This document shows, piece by piece, positions 1-11,305 of a stretch of DNA of 64,000 nucleotides (the first letter of the stretch is position 1; every line of letters begins with the position of its first letter). Below the pieces are notes generated by a model that did not search any database, was not told the origin of the DNA, and saw nothing but the letters and a program-made list of their open reading frames with translations. Source of the DNA: Golubevia sp. BC0850 (taxonomy: Eukaryota > Basidiomycota > Exobasidiomycetes > Golubeviales > Golubeviaceae); assembly GCA_012976225.1 (NCBI GenBank), contig JAAVVG010000003.1:1116001-1180000 (forward strand), in the 5' to 3' direction. The translations under genes were made by a program, and so were the position numbers.

Positions 1-122
1 TGACCTTGGATTGAAAGAGCTGAATCTCTAAAGTTCGCGAGTAAAGCTCAACATCTTCATGTTCTATTGCATAAGAGAAGCGTAGGCGGATCATTGAAAT
101 CAAACACTTTGGAGCTTGAATT

Positions 123-359
123 CTACATTTCCATCTCATCGCCTTTCTGGACCTTCTTCTTCCCGCCTGAATTGTGCTTCTCAACCGGGCCATCGAAAGT
201 TAGAGTGTTCCTTGCATGTTGTCTTAGTGCTTGAAATGGGTTTGAAGAGAAAGAAGGATCCTTCAAGATTGAAGGTTGACGTAGAAGTTCTTGAGATCTG
301 AAAGGAAAGAGAGGGGTCAAAGGCATGAAACTATCAAGGGTCAGTCCCTCTTGGAGCAT
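123..359 (-). CDS. Small hypothetical ORF, unrecognised
   Basis: A 78-codon ORF with an ATG at 359 and a Lys/Glu/Met-rich end (motif GGKKKVQKGDEMEM). I recognise no domain. It lies downstream of, and on the same strand as, the SLX9-like gene, and its composition is plausible for protein. An overlapping open frame on the other strand (116-301) is equally long, so coding status is doubtful. Splice-like signals in 360-500 could make it an exon of something longer. The flanks 1-122 and 360-518 hold nothing else that I see, apart from a CT-rich tract near 474-510. Confidence 0.2.
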   Translation of the reverse strand: MLQEGLTLDSFMPLTPLFPFRSQELLRQPSILKDPSFSSNPFQALRQHARNTLTFDGPVEKHNSGGKKKVQKGDEMEM

Positions 360-518
360 GAACCACTTTGATATATGCTGAGAATTTCAGCTGAGCTAGG
401 TTAACGATCAAGGACATCACTTCGGAGTGGGAGGTCCTTCCTTTATCTTCTGCCTAAATTGAAGCTTCTCTGATCTCTCTGATCTCTCTCTCTCTCTTTC
501 TTTTTTTCTCCTATTTAC

Positions 519-1068
519 TCACAAAACTTCTTTCCTCTTTTTAGCTCCAACTTTCCCATTCCCTTTGATAACCTTCTTCTCCTCTTCTTCTTCGATCACC
601 TGTTGATCTCTCCCTTCTTCGATCCCGACCACAGCTTCCTCAACATCTCTCAAACCCTCTTGATTGCCAGCCAACTGTTCTTTAGCTTTCCGTTTGAGCC
701 TCCTGAGAGTTGACTTGCTTAAATTTGTAGGAGGTAGACTGTTGACTAAACCTGGACCAAAGGATGAACCTTTGTTATTGATAGAAGTTGGAATGGATCG
801 AGTTGAAGTTGCAGAAGGGGCATTGGCTTCGCTTCTTTTCTCAAGTGATAATCGCTTTGATTCTAATTTCAGTGATTTTTTAACTGTGTTTTGAGTTGGA
901 TTCAAGGAATTTGAAGTCGATTTGGAAAGTGAAGATGAAACTTTTCGAGGTGGAGCTGATCTTCCTGGTAAGGTCGAAATCTTTCCCTGAAAGCGTTCAA
1001 AGGGAAGAAACAGGTAGTTAGCTTTTCAAACCTTATCTCTTTTCTACTTTAATAGCTCCACTTACCAT
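519..1068 (-). CDS. SLX9: SLX9-like ribosome biogenesis protein
   Basis: Two exons, 1068-1066 and 986-519, give 156 aa. The first coding exon is only the ATG; it is followed at once by donor GTAAG, a 79-nt intron ends in CTTTCAG, and the protein continues GKISTLPGRSAPP. The C-terminal half carries a basic LSKSTLRRLKRKAKEQLAG block typical of Slx9/FAM207 proteins, followed by acidic and then Lys-rich residues. In yeast Slx9 is a nucleolar factor in 18S rRNA processing and pre-40S export; the role here is inferred from that family. The assignment rests on one motif plus size and basic character, so it is probable rather than certain. The gene is divergent from the EFM4-type gene, whose ATG is 99 bp away, so they may share a promoter. 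Confidence 0.62.
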
Positions 1069-1167
1069 CTCAAGTGTTTGCTGTGTGGCTTGCGGAGAAC
1101 ATCCAATAAGGCGATCTTTTTTCCCCTCAGTCCCTCCCATCGACTCGACCTTTCAAGTTTTCGACAA

Positions 1168-2658
1168 ATGGACTCAGCAGCATCTACTTCGAATTCAGAT
1201 TCTGCATCTGATTCGACAAAGGTTCAGGCATTGCCTCAGTGTAAGCTTCTCGAATGAAAGCTCTCTTTCAGCTTGGCTTTCTTCTCCATCTCATCCCTCT
1301 CCTCTCTCTCTCTCTTCTCTAGCGAAGCTCGGGACGAAACAGCACTGGGACGATGTGTACCAGCGAGAAGTTCAAACCTATTCAGAAATAGGCGATGAAG
1401 GTGAAGTTTGGTAAGTATGGTGAGCTCATCCCAGTCCTCTTAGACTCTAGCTTTTTCTCTTTTTCTTTAAGCTACTGACTGAGACTTTCCCTTGCTCCTT
1501 TTCTCTCAACTGTTTCTCTTCTCATTCTATCTTTGAAATGTCTTTCGCTTCCAGGTTCGGTGACTCATCAGTCCAAAGGATGAAGAAATACCTCTCTTCA
1601 AAACTACCTCAACTCTACGATCTCCAGAAGAACCCCTGCAGAGTTCTGGACTTGGGATGTGGAAATGGACATCTCTTGTTCGCTATCTTAGGTTCTCTGT
1701 CTCCTGACGAGGAGGAATCTTCGGAGGAAGAAGCCGAAGACTCGACATCTCAGCCCAAAGTATCCTTATCTACAGCTCTAACGAAACCAGAATACTGTCT
1801 TGGAATAGATTACTCGAGACTTTCAATATATTTGGCGAGAAACATTTCGGAAAAGAGAGGCAAAGGTTGTGAGAAAGTGAGATTCGAGGTTTCAGATCTT
1901 ATGAAAAAGGAGGAAGTTGAGAAGGTTAGAGAGATGTCTAGAATTGATGGTAATGGAGAAATGGAAGATGGTTGGGATCTGGTTTGTGATAAGGGTACTC
2001 TAGATGCTGTGAGTAACACGAAGCCTCGAGGGAGGGAGAGAGAGTGAAGATGCAGACTGACTCTTCTTCCTTTGGATTTATCACCTCAGATTGCGCTCTC
2101 GTCATTACCAGATGCTACGGCTCTTTACCTGGAAGCAGTCAAAAGGCTCACTCGTTCAAGTGGAGGTCTTTTTATAATCACGAGCTGTAATTTCACTGAG
2201 AAAGAAATCGAACAGATGGTCACAGAAGGTAAAGGTAAGTCTCCAATTCTTCCCATTTCTCCAATTCGATCAAATAAAAAGAACAGATGTTGAGTAAACA
2301 GAAGAGGAGCCAACGATCTGTTGACTTGGTCTATTCTCCCTTCTGCTTTTCTCTTTCACCGACGCCTTTCAGATTTTGAGCTCGAATCAGTGATTCCGAC
2401 TCCTAGTTTCTCTTTCGTGAGTCGTATTCTTCCTCAATTTCTACCTGTCTTCAAAGGACCTATTTGGGATATCATTTCCTGACTTTTCTTCTCCCATTTC
2501 CTGCCCATTTTCTCTCTGCCTCTGCTTGACGTTCCATCACCTCCCACCTTTTCACGATTCCTTCCCTCGTCTTCGATTCGAACTTGAACTCGATCTTCAC
2601 TCCAAAGGGAGGTCAAAAAGGTTCCACCACTTCAACTATGGTCTTCCGAAGGCTTTGA
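1168..2658 (+). CDS. EFM4: EFM4-type eEF1A lysine methyltransferase (METTL10 family)
   Basis: Six exons (1168-1240, 1323-1410, 1555-2008, 2090-2234, 2373-2416, 2608-2658) give 284 aa with all phases consistent. The N-terminus has the family signature LGTKQHWDDVYQRE, then EVWFGDSS and the SAM-binding motif I VLDLGCGNGHLL. The post-I acidic region and DLVCDKGTLDA follow, and the protein ends in the family's TPSFSFGG...MVFRRL block. An acidic insert rich in Glu and Ser (about residues 110-125) follows motif I. In yeast Efm4 methylates a lysine of elongation factor eEF1A in the cytosol; substrate here is inferred. The start is the first ATG of the open exon; a longer overlapping ORF from 1085 lies in another frame. 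Confidence 0.88.
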
Positions 2659-3446
2659 AGGAGTTGATGCATTACTCTCTTCTCCCAGATGAAATCCGTA
2701 AATCTTTGGCGATTACCCTATCGACTCATCTGCTCGAGGTTCAAGTTTTCTTCCAACCAAACCTTTTGCAGGTGAATCTTACTTGTGTGATCTTTTGGCG
2801 AAGTTCCGTAATTTCTATCTGGCGAGAGCCAAGGAAAATTGGAGTGAAAGCGTGTCTCGCGCCCTTTAGATTTCTCGAAATTTTGGAATCTCATCTAACC
2901 ACTCACATAGAATTTGGGCAAATTCTCACGAAGACCTCCCACTTTTGGTGATCTGATTCTACGTTTCGGTATCTCGTACCTTTCGATTCCCTGTGTGTTT
3001 TTTCCCTCATGACGCTCTCACCTTACCATTGAAAACCTGGAGGATTCGTTGTTCATTCTAGGGATTCTTGTTCTGAATTTTGAATGACTTGAGACCACAG
3101 GAGAGGGTAAGACAATTGAAGGACAAAATGTAGGATGGCCATTCAGCCAAGCCCACTCTGACTGTTGCTGAATTGAGTAGATAATACCAATAGATTATTT
3201 CAGAAAGATTCTACCAGCCAGTAAGCCTCCGAATCGGGAGGAGGCTCTTCGAAAGAGCGAGATGGTTCGTTCGCCCGCTCTTTTCTTCTTCCTTCCCAAT
3301 ACCATCAGCTCAGCAAATCATCAACTCATCAAGTCAACTGACCTTATTGTGAATAGGCCTCATGGTCTCAGAGAAATGAGTGCTTCTCATTAACAGTTTG
3401 AATCCTTCTGACCACTCTCACTCCTTGGATCTCTGCTTATCGCAGC
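2659..3446 (+). other. Intergenic, with two adjacent hairpins
   Basis: Non-coding stretch between the EFM4-type gene and the broken F-box gene. It should contain the EFM4 3' UTR and the next promoter. At 3225-3245 GCCTCC pairs with GGAGGC across a 9-nt loop. At 3244-3258 GCTCTT-CGA-AAGAGC forms a perfect 6-bp stem. No coding exon or known RNA gene was recognised. Confidence 0.4.
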
Positions 3447-4570
3447 ATGAAGTCAATCAATGATTCACTTCCATCCGAGCTCCTCTCCTTCTCCTTCAGA
3501 CACTTAACTTCGCACCAAGTTGTCTTGATTAGACCATTCTGCAAGCAATGGTTACAGATTATCGATGAGAGTAGATCTTTCTGGCAGATCTTAGAACTAC
3601 CAAAGAAAAGACCAAAAAAACTCAATCGGTCATCGATCTTTTTGACGAAAGAAGTGGTTCAACTCTTAGAGAAGTTCGTCTCAACATACGCAAGATATTG
3701 AGAGAAACTGCACACTACGAAGTGGAAAAAGCAGGGGATAAGAAGGAAATGAACCAACTCATCGAGAAACTCAAAAGATCGAGACTCTCACTCCAATTCC
3801 TTGATCTCAAGATCTGGAATCACGTGGGTGGTTCTTCCACTTTGGATCTGTGTCTTTTACTCTCTTCCGTAATGTGGTTCAGAGTTCGTGGGCCCTGGGA
3901 CCATTCAATCATCCGTCTTCTGAAGAATAATCTAGTCAGAGCCTCTACTCTTCAAGTCCTTTGGGTTCCTTCTCTTCCAGAGTCCTTCTTAAACTCTCCA
4001 AACCCATATCATGCACTGGTATCTTTAAACTTAGAGAAATGGATGGATCATTCAGTATGGAGTAACATACTAGAAGGGCCTGCTGCATTTCTGAAACACC
4101 TTTGCGCCAGGATGTGGGACATTCAGGGAGGGATCAGATCATGAGAACTTCCAAACTTAGAGGTTTTTGGAATGGTAAATAGTTTTGCTTATTATCCAAT
4201 ATGGGTATCACTGCCCTTTACCACGAAGTTGAGAATCAGTACTGTCTATGATGAGATGCCAGATGTCTCTGAGGTGGAAATATGGGAAATGAGTACAGCG
4301 TCATTGGATTATGAACCTCGCAACAGATCCCCCCGTCTTCAAACTTTCACGATTATCAGGTTTAACAACTTTGATCTTATTCCAGATGGACCTTCAGAGT
4401 TTCTTAATTTAAGGGCTAAGGGGGTGGCTGTTGGTGAAATTGAAACTTCACCACTCGAGAGATTAAAAATTCCTTCCAATTGGGCAACACCTGAAGAGCT
4501 TTTTGATCTCGGAACACTGGCGGTCCAAGTGACCGAAGGTGAACCTGAAGTTTGGGAGGTTGAGATCTAG
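3447..4570 (+). pseudogene. F-box/leucine-rich-repeat-like protein, frame-broken
   Basis: An F-box-like N-terminus starts at the ATG at 3447 (SLPSELLSFSFRHLTSHQVV...CKQWLQIIDESRSFW). The similarity-bearing frame then changes: downstream of the 7-A run at 3614-3620 the sensible protein (VIDLFDERSGSTLREVRLNI) is in another frame. It stays open until a TGA at 4142-4144 and continues beyond it in the same frame (ELPNLEVFGMVNSF) to 4570. Length and Leu spacing suggest an F-box plus irregular LRR protein, an SCF ubiquitin-ligase substrate adaptor. Two defects point to a decaying copy, but a homopolymer sequencing error could explain the first. A donor-like GTGAGT at the terminal TAG could add a very short last exon (acceptor near 4620). 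A second broken family member lies at 58.9-60.6 kb. Confidence 0.55.
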
Positions 4571-7500
4571 TGAGTTGATCCCACAATTTTACACTCCACT
4601 CCGATAACTTGCCTCTTTCAGCATCTGTAGCTGATCGTTCCTCTTTACCTCTGAATTGCACGTAATGTCTTTAATCAAGTATCCCAGCTTTGTTTCGTTT
4701 CTCCAATGAAGGAGCGGTCCTTATCCCTCGACCTCGTGAGTTAAACCAAAAGCCCCTGTCCATCGCTATCTTCTGTTCAGCTGAATCCACATTCCAGTTT
4801 CACCTGGGGAATGATATTCTGACCCGAGACTGCACTTCTTTCTGTCATAGCCTCCTCAAATAGCCTCCACACAGATGGTCTCTTTCCGTACCGTTTCCTT
4901 CAGAGCCTCAACCTTTTCTCGTCATATCCCAGATGATTTCGGATTCCACCCCCTTCTCTTTCTCTTCGATAAACGATTACTCTCCTCCACTTCCACCCTT
5001 TCTCTCCCCCGCTGGCCACCCAAAGGATGAGGTACTAGTCCACACGTTAAATTTCTTCTTGATCGATTCACTACTTTTTTTTTCTGTTCCCGAATTGAAG
5101 AAGAGAAAATTTCCGAATCGATTTGTGAATTGACTGCTGACGATTGACGAACTTCGCTTCTTGTTGTAGCTTCGTGCACTCTTCGAAGAGAGCTTTTCCT
5201 TTGCTGGACGAAATTTAGTAACAAGCACTCGATTCCATTCCGACTCTCTTCACTGAAAGTATCGTTTGACTCCTCTTACTAGTAGTGCCATTTGAGACGA
5301 AAGAGGCGAACGGAATCAGAGTCAAGAGAAGGAGAGTGGAGCTTCGCGTCGACTCTTGACAGATCGACAACTCTCTCACATTTCAAAATCCTGCTCGAGA
5401 AGGCAATTAAAAGCAAAGGGGAATTGAAATTGCGAAATTAAAAGTAGCAAAAGAAGGATGAATACACTTATACAGAATACATGAGTGAGAAACTTAGAAG
5501 AAAATAAAGAGGAATTTGCCCAAGAGGTCAACTCAAGCAAATCCTCTTTTGAAAAGTAGAAAAAATGAGTTTCCTTGCTTAAAAGCAAAAAAAAAAAAAA
5601 ACACCAAACTCCAAAGACAGGAATAGAAAAAAGAACGACGTAAAAATGTTGCAAGAGTAAGCCCCGTCGAGTTACTAATTCTCTCTTTCGAAAAGAACAA
5701 GCGACCGCATAACTATTGGACATTTCCCAAAGGACAAAAGAACCCTCCTATCACAATATTCCAGTGATTAAAAAGAAATCCTAAACCAAAGAAGAAATAG
5801 ACATGACGAACTGAATTGAATCGAGTTCTCAGCGACTTATAACCCAGAGATTCAAAGAAAGGAAAAATCCAAGGAGAAGAGAAAGTTCTTAAAGTGTTCT
5901 CCCTCTATACTTCAAAGTTTATGACTATCTATGATTCCTTGCTCATATCTTCGCAGGATAAGATCCAGTCATAACCTTTGAAGTCTTAAAAAGCGAAACG
6001 AAGAACCAAACTTTCTCTATTCCCTTAAAGGAAAACCTCTCTCTAAATCTGCCTGGGATTCTGATTTGTTTTAACTTTTCCTTAAATTCTCTTTCTTCTC
6101 TTCTTTATACTCCAACATCTTCAACTCTGAGAATAGGGAAAGTGAGTTGACGACCATTTTGGCCTTATAATTTCGTTGATCTGTTGTTTTCGAGGAGTTC
6201 ATGAAGCTTTGTTTTCCCTTTCCAACTTTTCCCATCTCCCTCCCAAAGGACTGAAGAAAGTAAAAGCAGTACTATAGAAATCGGATACCTAAACCATTTG
6301 AAAAGCCTTTTAGTTTCTAGGGATTGAAGGGGCAAGCCAGTTCGTAGGACCCGGAAGCCTACTCAGCAATCGGAAAATCGTGTACTTTCGTCCCAAGCTT
6401 TGGAAGACCATAAACCGAAAGATCCTCGAGAGAAAGGTATGGGAACCTATTCTTTTGGAAACTTGCAGTAAGGAATTCAAGTTGGTCCTAGAAACCAGTC
6501 GAAAGAAAGATGAATTCAAACAATCCAACGTTTTACAAACTTTCTTTCGCAGCTTTTACATGTCTTCCCCCGATGAAGGGAAGATCCTCTGCCCGTATAT
6601 ACCGACCGTTAAAGGAAGGATATAGAAGAAAGATAGATCAAAACCTTTTTCCAAAAGAAAGAGAACTTTTCAAAAGAGACCGAGAGCAACTCTTTCTTCT
6701 TCCCATCTTTTTGGTCCTTCCCTTTGAACCTTTAGATCTCAAAAACCCTCTCCCTTCCAACAATCTCTTCTTCTCTTCAAACAACCCCCTCTTCATAAAA
6801 TCCAAAAACTCAAAGAACTCACCTTTTCCTTTTCTCTTCAACCTCTCAACCCCAAGCTACCTTTTTCATCTCGAAATCTTTCTTCCAAAGAAAAACCTTC
6901 GATTCCAACTCTCCACCTGAACTTCCTTCACTTCCATTAAACTTCTCGCTTCCAATGTCTAATCGCCAAGCTCCTTTGTTCTCGAGACGATGTGTTCTTT
7001 TTAGGCCCTCTTTGTTCATCGACCAACGCAGAGCTCATAGAGGTAGTCCTCACTAGAAACCATTTCGAAAACCCCCCGATTAGGTTACACATTTCTTCCA
7101 AGAAACCCTTCTTCTAGACTCACGAAAGAAGAGAGTTGTTGATTCATAGTAAGGGATTGAGGGATGAGATTGGAAAGGAAGTAGAAGACCAGGAAGAGAA
7201 GGATAACCTTTGTCCTTTCTAAAACCTTAGTTTAGGAAGTGCTTTCCTAGAAAGACCACCCCCTTTCTTTCTGAATCTTCCATTCCAAATCCTTCCTGAA
7301 CCTCCCCGTAACTAGAAAAGACTAACCTCCTCTAACGTTTTGGAATGAGATCTAGAATCCAGATCTCTCTTCTAAGGTGAAGAAACATTGGACAGTTCTG
7401 CGACGAAGGTACGATTGAACGGGAAGCTAAATTGAAGTGGTCTGCTAATGAGAAATTAGGGTTGACTATGAATGGAAGTGGAAAGGAGAATGGAGATCTG

Positions 7501-8716
7501 GAAGAAAAGGTACTTGAGAGAGGGAGATTGAAGTTGAGGTTGAAAAGAATTGAGAGGTAGAATGAGGCTTGTGAAGGAAAAGAAAGGGAAAAGAGAAGAG
7601 AATAGAGTGGATGAATTGTGAATGAAGAGATTGGGTTGAAGAAGTTTAGATAAAGCAGTTGAAGAAGGAATTTGAATGAGGGATTCGACTTGAAGATTTT
7701 GGAGCAAGGACAGAAAGAGGTTTGGAATAGAAGAAGAAAGAGAAAAGCCACTGAACCCAATTGAGAGAGGAATCTTAAGCCAGTGAAATAAAAAGGTGTT
7801 GAATAAGTCTAAAATCTAATTCATACGTTGTTTCGGGGGTTAATTCTTCCTAGTGAAAGTGAGAATGTGGTGGTTCCCTTATCCTTTAAACTTTGAATTG
7901 AATCAAAGTAAAGTAAGAATCATAAGTTGCGCTGTGTGTTACGCTAGTAATGATGTTGTAGTTTGATTATCCCAAATTGAGAGAGAAGAAGACTGAATGT
8001 TGAAGTAAAGAAGAAAGAGAGAGGTTTGAGTGAAAAGTAATTTGGCATGGGATTGTTTGAGTTTGCGCTGAAGATTGTGTCCGGGGACTTTCCCAACAGA
8101 AGACTTAGAAGTTTCTTCTGCGGTAGCGGTCCTTTGCAACGTCGTTCAGTCACTTTTCCGTTTGTAAGATTGGTGTTTGTTGTAAGAAGATGTGTCATTT
8201 TTTATTTTTTTTTGAAAGGTTCGATTCTCAGCCACGTGGTCGACTCGCATTCACTTGGTTTGAGCCGCTCGATGATTTTCTCTCTTTCCTTCTCTTTTGC
8301 CCTTTTTCTCTTTATTTGTCTTTGTAATCCTGGAGAAAGTGTCAAGTAGCTAAGTCATCCGACCCTTGTAGAAGAGTGAACAATCCACTAGCTCTTTCTC
8401 TTCTCTCGAAGAACCCATAAAATCTCACTCCTTACGTCCAGTTCTTGGGACAAGTTCAACTTCAAAATACACAATCAATTATTATCTGGTTCACTCGTCC
8501 AATACGAGCTTTTCAAGATGAATTGGAATTAAAAGGGGCTCACGATCCTCAGACTTTGGCCTCCTTTGCGCATCTCAAGCTTAAATCTGATGTCCAGCCC
8601 CTCTCGATACCAAGTCTTAGAACAGAAAGAAGTCATCTTTAAGTCTGCCCACCAACTCAAACTTCTCCAGGTGCACTTGAATTGAAAGGCAAAGTACGAA
8701 TCAATTTCTCAATATA
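4571..8716. other. Long gene-poor stretch, nothing recognised
   Basis: About 4.1 kb without a recognisable gene, unusual in this compact window. At 4870-5260 there are splice-like signals (a GTACTAG donor after 5031, acceptor TTGTTGTAG before 5170) and short open frames that would end at 5257, but no model is convincing. Between 5280-6000 and 7120-7760 the + strand is purine-rich, which leaves long stop-poor frames on both strands and makes ORFs there unreliable. A run of 15 A lies near 5587-5601. At 6330-6625 and 8445-8642 there are protein-like frames without a good start. The stretch could hold long UTRs, a non-coding RNA, or a fast-evolving multi-exon gene. Confidence 0.4.
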
Positions 8717-9309
8717 TTAGAAATACGAAATGTGTTCCAACTCAGTAACGGTCAGCCATGTATCTATTTCCGTATTGTTGAGGCTTTGTGAACGATCCAG
8801 TCTTGGGAGCGTTGGATCGACGAAATCGGAAGTTTGTAGAGTTGTTGATTGATCCACCACTGTACCCTGTGTTAGAACCACTCGTTGGAGTTGCTGTTGG
8901 AGTTCGAGCTGTAGTTAGTGTCGACAAATTGCTGATCTGATCCATGTCCATAGTTTCCATTCAGATTGTTCCCTTTTCCATTTTGATTGTAAAGATTTCC
9001 ATTGTATCCTTCATTGGAAGAGTAGGGGGCTCCAGTAGGTTGAAACTGTGGAGTGACTCTCAGTACGGTGCGAGTTCGGTAGGCTTCATTGAAGTTTGTA
9101 TGGTCCCAAATAGACGCGTGAGAGCACTTTGGAGCCCAATTTTTTTGGCAAGCATGGTAGAGGGCGTAAGTGAGTCTCAGTAGAGAATCGAAGAGAGGAG
9201 GGTCTTCGAAAGAAGGCGCAGGGGTGAAGGCGTCGAGAGAGAGACTCAGTACGAAACGCCTCGAGGGGTTATAGTCTGACCAGCTGGTCTGACAGACCTC
9301 TCGAGCCAT
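8717..9309 (-). CDS. Candidate spliced gene, unrecognised
   Basis: From the ATG at 9309 a frame runs through WSDYNPSRRFVLSLSLDAF and CSHASIWDHTNFNEAYRTRT. Near 8920 there is a good branch site and acceptor (ACTAACTACAG). After it one frame reads LELQQQLQRVV ... WLTVTELEHISYF and stops at 8717; a competing frame in the same exon is Asn/Gly-rich and stops at 8742. The donor that pairs with this acceptor is not clear (weak GT sites near 9060-9075), so I cannot state the protein. No domain is recognised. The gene would be divergent from the candidate at 9.86 kb. Confidence 0.28.
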
Positions 9310-9348
9310 GATGAGATTGATTGAGAACCACCAGTTTTGAGTTTTCAA

Positions 9349-9857
9349 AGGAAAGAAGGAGAATCCTAGACTGGATTGATTTCAGCTGAGAGTACAAGAG
9401 GCCAACGAGCAGGGGAGTCTGGAGAGAGGTGAGGTTTAGAAGATGGTTGCGGCTGACCAGGACCTTCCGTTTGAGATTCCTGAAATTTTGAATCCTTCTC
9501 TTCCAGCTGTTCCATTCTCAGATTTCAATTGAGAGAGAATCGATCGGTGAGGTGAGGGGCAATGTGTTCCTTTGTTGTTAGGGTACGGTACCCTAAGCCG
9601 AGTACCACCGCCCTATAGAGGGCTTCGTTAAGCAAAATCTTCTTTTCTCCAGCCATCTCAACCCAGGAAAAAGCCAGTAAGTAGTTCTTCTTTCTTTTTC
9701 CTCCAGAGATCCTCTCTACTGGCTTTCGATCTGTCCAAGCAGCAGATCAAGTGTCTAAACTTGAGAAACTGTTCGCTCATCGCTGGCCGCATCCAAATCC
9801 CGAACGAGCTCTAACCTGACACTCTTTCTCCTTTCTCTTTCGTTTTTCTCTCTGCAG
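9349..9857. other. Intergenic with inverted repeats
   Basis: Probable divergent promoter region, perhaps with upstream small exons of the following candidate gene (splice-like signals around 9535, 9650-9680 and 9704). At 9578-9596 TTAGGGTAC-G-GTACCCTAA is a perfect 9-bp inverted repeat about one base. At 9610-9623 GCCCT-ATAG-AGGGC forms a second small hairpin. A 30-codon ORF starts at 9441. Confidence 0.35.
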
Positions 9858-10533
9858 GAGCTCCATCTTGGATTCCTTCACCTTCAGAAGGGCAGTTGGT
9901 AGCTTTCTTGGGTGAGTTTGAAGGAGAGAGAAGGATCTGCAACGCTTTCGCAGTCTTCGCTCGAATTGTTACATGCTGCGTGCGCTCCTTCTCTCCTTCA
10001 ATCTAACAACACTCCCTTTCTGTTACTGTGCGTTCTATTTTCAATCTCTAACCCTTTAGAAGGTCTCCTTAGGTTAAGATGTGTCTCTCCTCCGTGAGTA
10101 GATTCTGCCTTCCTCCTTCGTTCTCCCCGCCTCTTCAGTTCTTCTTCGCCTCCCTCCCACTCTCTTCTCCTGCACTCACCCTCTCGGACCTCCATCTCGC
10201 TTGATTGCTAATCGAAACGCTTGCTACTCTTCCTCGCGCGTCATATCATCTCTTCATCTATTCCCTCTCTTTCCTCAGCCGGAACGGTCCATTGCCATTG
10301 TACACGTCTAGTATAGTAACCTAGACCTGTCTCAATTTGTTGATGGTGGATCCTTCTCGGGTTGGGTTAGTACTTCAGACGTCTTAAAAACTGCTTTCAA
10401 GATTTCTCTTTTCTCTGACCATCGTGATTCCCTTTCTCCGCCAGGTGACTACTGTCTCTTTGAGCCCACAAAGGCCGGTCGCGTCGCCTCGGAAAAATTC
10501 CCTTCGGTTGGTCACATCATCGGGCTTTACTGA
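9858..10533 (+). CDS. Candidate small multi-exon gene, C-terminal part, unrecognised
   Basis: Four short exons join with exact phase: 9858-9911, 10060-10093, 10279-10310 and 10445-10533. They are bounded by CTCTGCAG/GTGAGT, CCTTTAG/GTGAGT, TTCCTCAG/GTATAG and CTCCGCCAG. They read APSWIPSPSEGQLVAFLEGL, then LRLRCVSPPRNGPLPLYTSS, DYCLFEPTKAGRVASEKF and a terminal VGHIIGLY before TGA. The N-terminal exons are unresolved; an exon at 9705-9755 or so would fit by phase. I recognise no family. Four independent junctions keeping one frame argue that this is a real gene. Confidence 0.38.
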
Positions 10534-11305
10534 TTGGTCGAATTCGTTCGTTCGAGTGAGTAGCATCAGAGCAAGCCAACAGCCAACTTCTAAACTAACC
10601 TCATTTCCTCTCTCTCCCTCTCCTTCAGGCGAGAACCGCCTTGCTCACAATAAACAAAAAGAGCGTTTTTCTTAATTTTTTTATCTACGCTGGATGCCGT
10701 AGAATTCTTGAACTTTTGATCATCTGGATCAAGTGTCGAGTGGTTGGGATTGATTTTGGTAAAAGAGGCATTATTCTTTAAAAGTCCGGACTTCGTTTGA
10801 AACCTGGTTTCTTCCTCTTATAAGTTCTCGAGGGGCCTCTTACAGAGTTTTCGAGGTTCTAGTACCCTCTTGCAAGATATTGAGTAGACAGGAGGGAGTA
10901 TTCACGATGATTTAGCGGTTAGGTGCCCTTATATACTTCCATTAAGATACTCTTCTTCACTGCCTTGGATCGCTTTTGATTCATCACTTCAAATTTATGC
11001 CGTATCCTAAAACTTAAAGAATGATTGTGTGAAGCTTGTTTTGAGGAAGGAGAGCGAGGGATTGACTGCTGACTACTGACTAACTTCTTCATCAACTCCA
11101 AAAGATGATCGATGTTGCCCAAATGAGATTGACAATCTCGTTTCGTCATGAAATCTTGCACTCTTGACTGCATTCTTCCTTATATTGAGCTTTGATTTCT
11201 TCCATTGCACGATAGCCTCAACAATACAAGACCTTTCACCCCCGCAGTTGAATACCTAAACAGCCCTCTCCCTCCTTTCCCTGATCGATTGATCCTGTTG
11301 CGAAT
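10534..11305. other. Intergenic, no gene seen
   Basis: Presumed 3' flanks of the small + strand candidate and of the NDUFB8 gene, which are convergent. An 84-codon minus-strand ORF at 10919-11173 is open but has no recognisable feature and I do not support it as a gene. Confidence 0.35.

Noticed and set aside
7332-7760. 142-codon minus-strand hydrophobic ORF
   Set aside because: Complement of a purine-rich tract, Leu/Phe/Ser only, no ATG-context or splice support.
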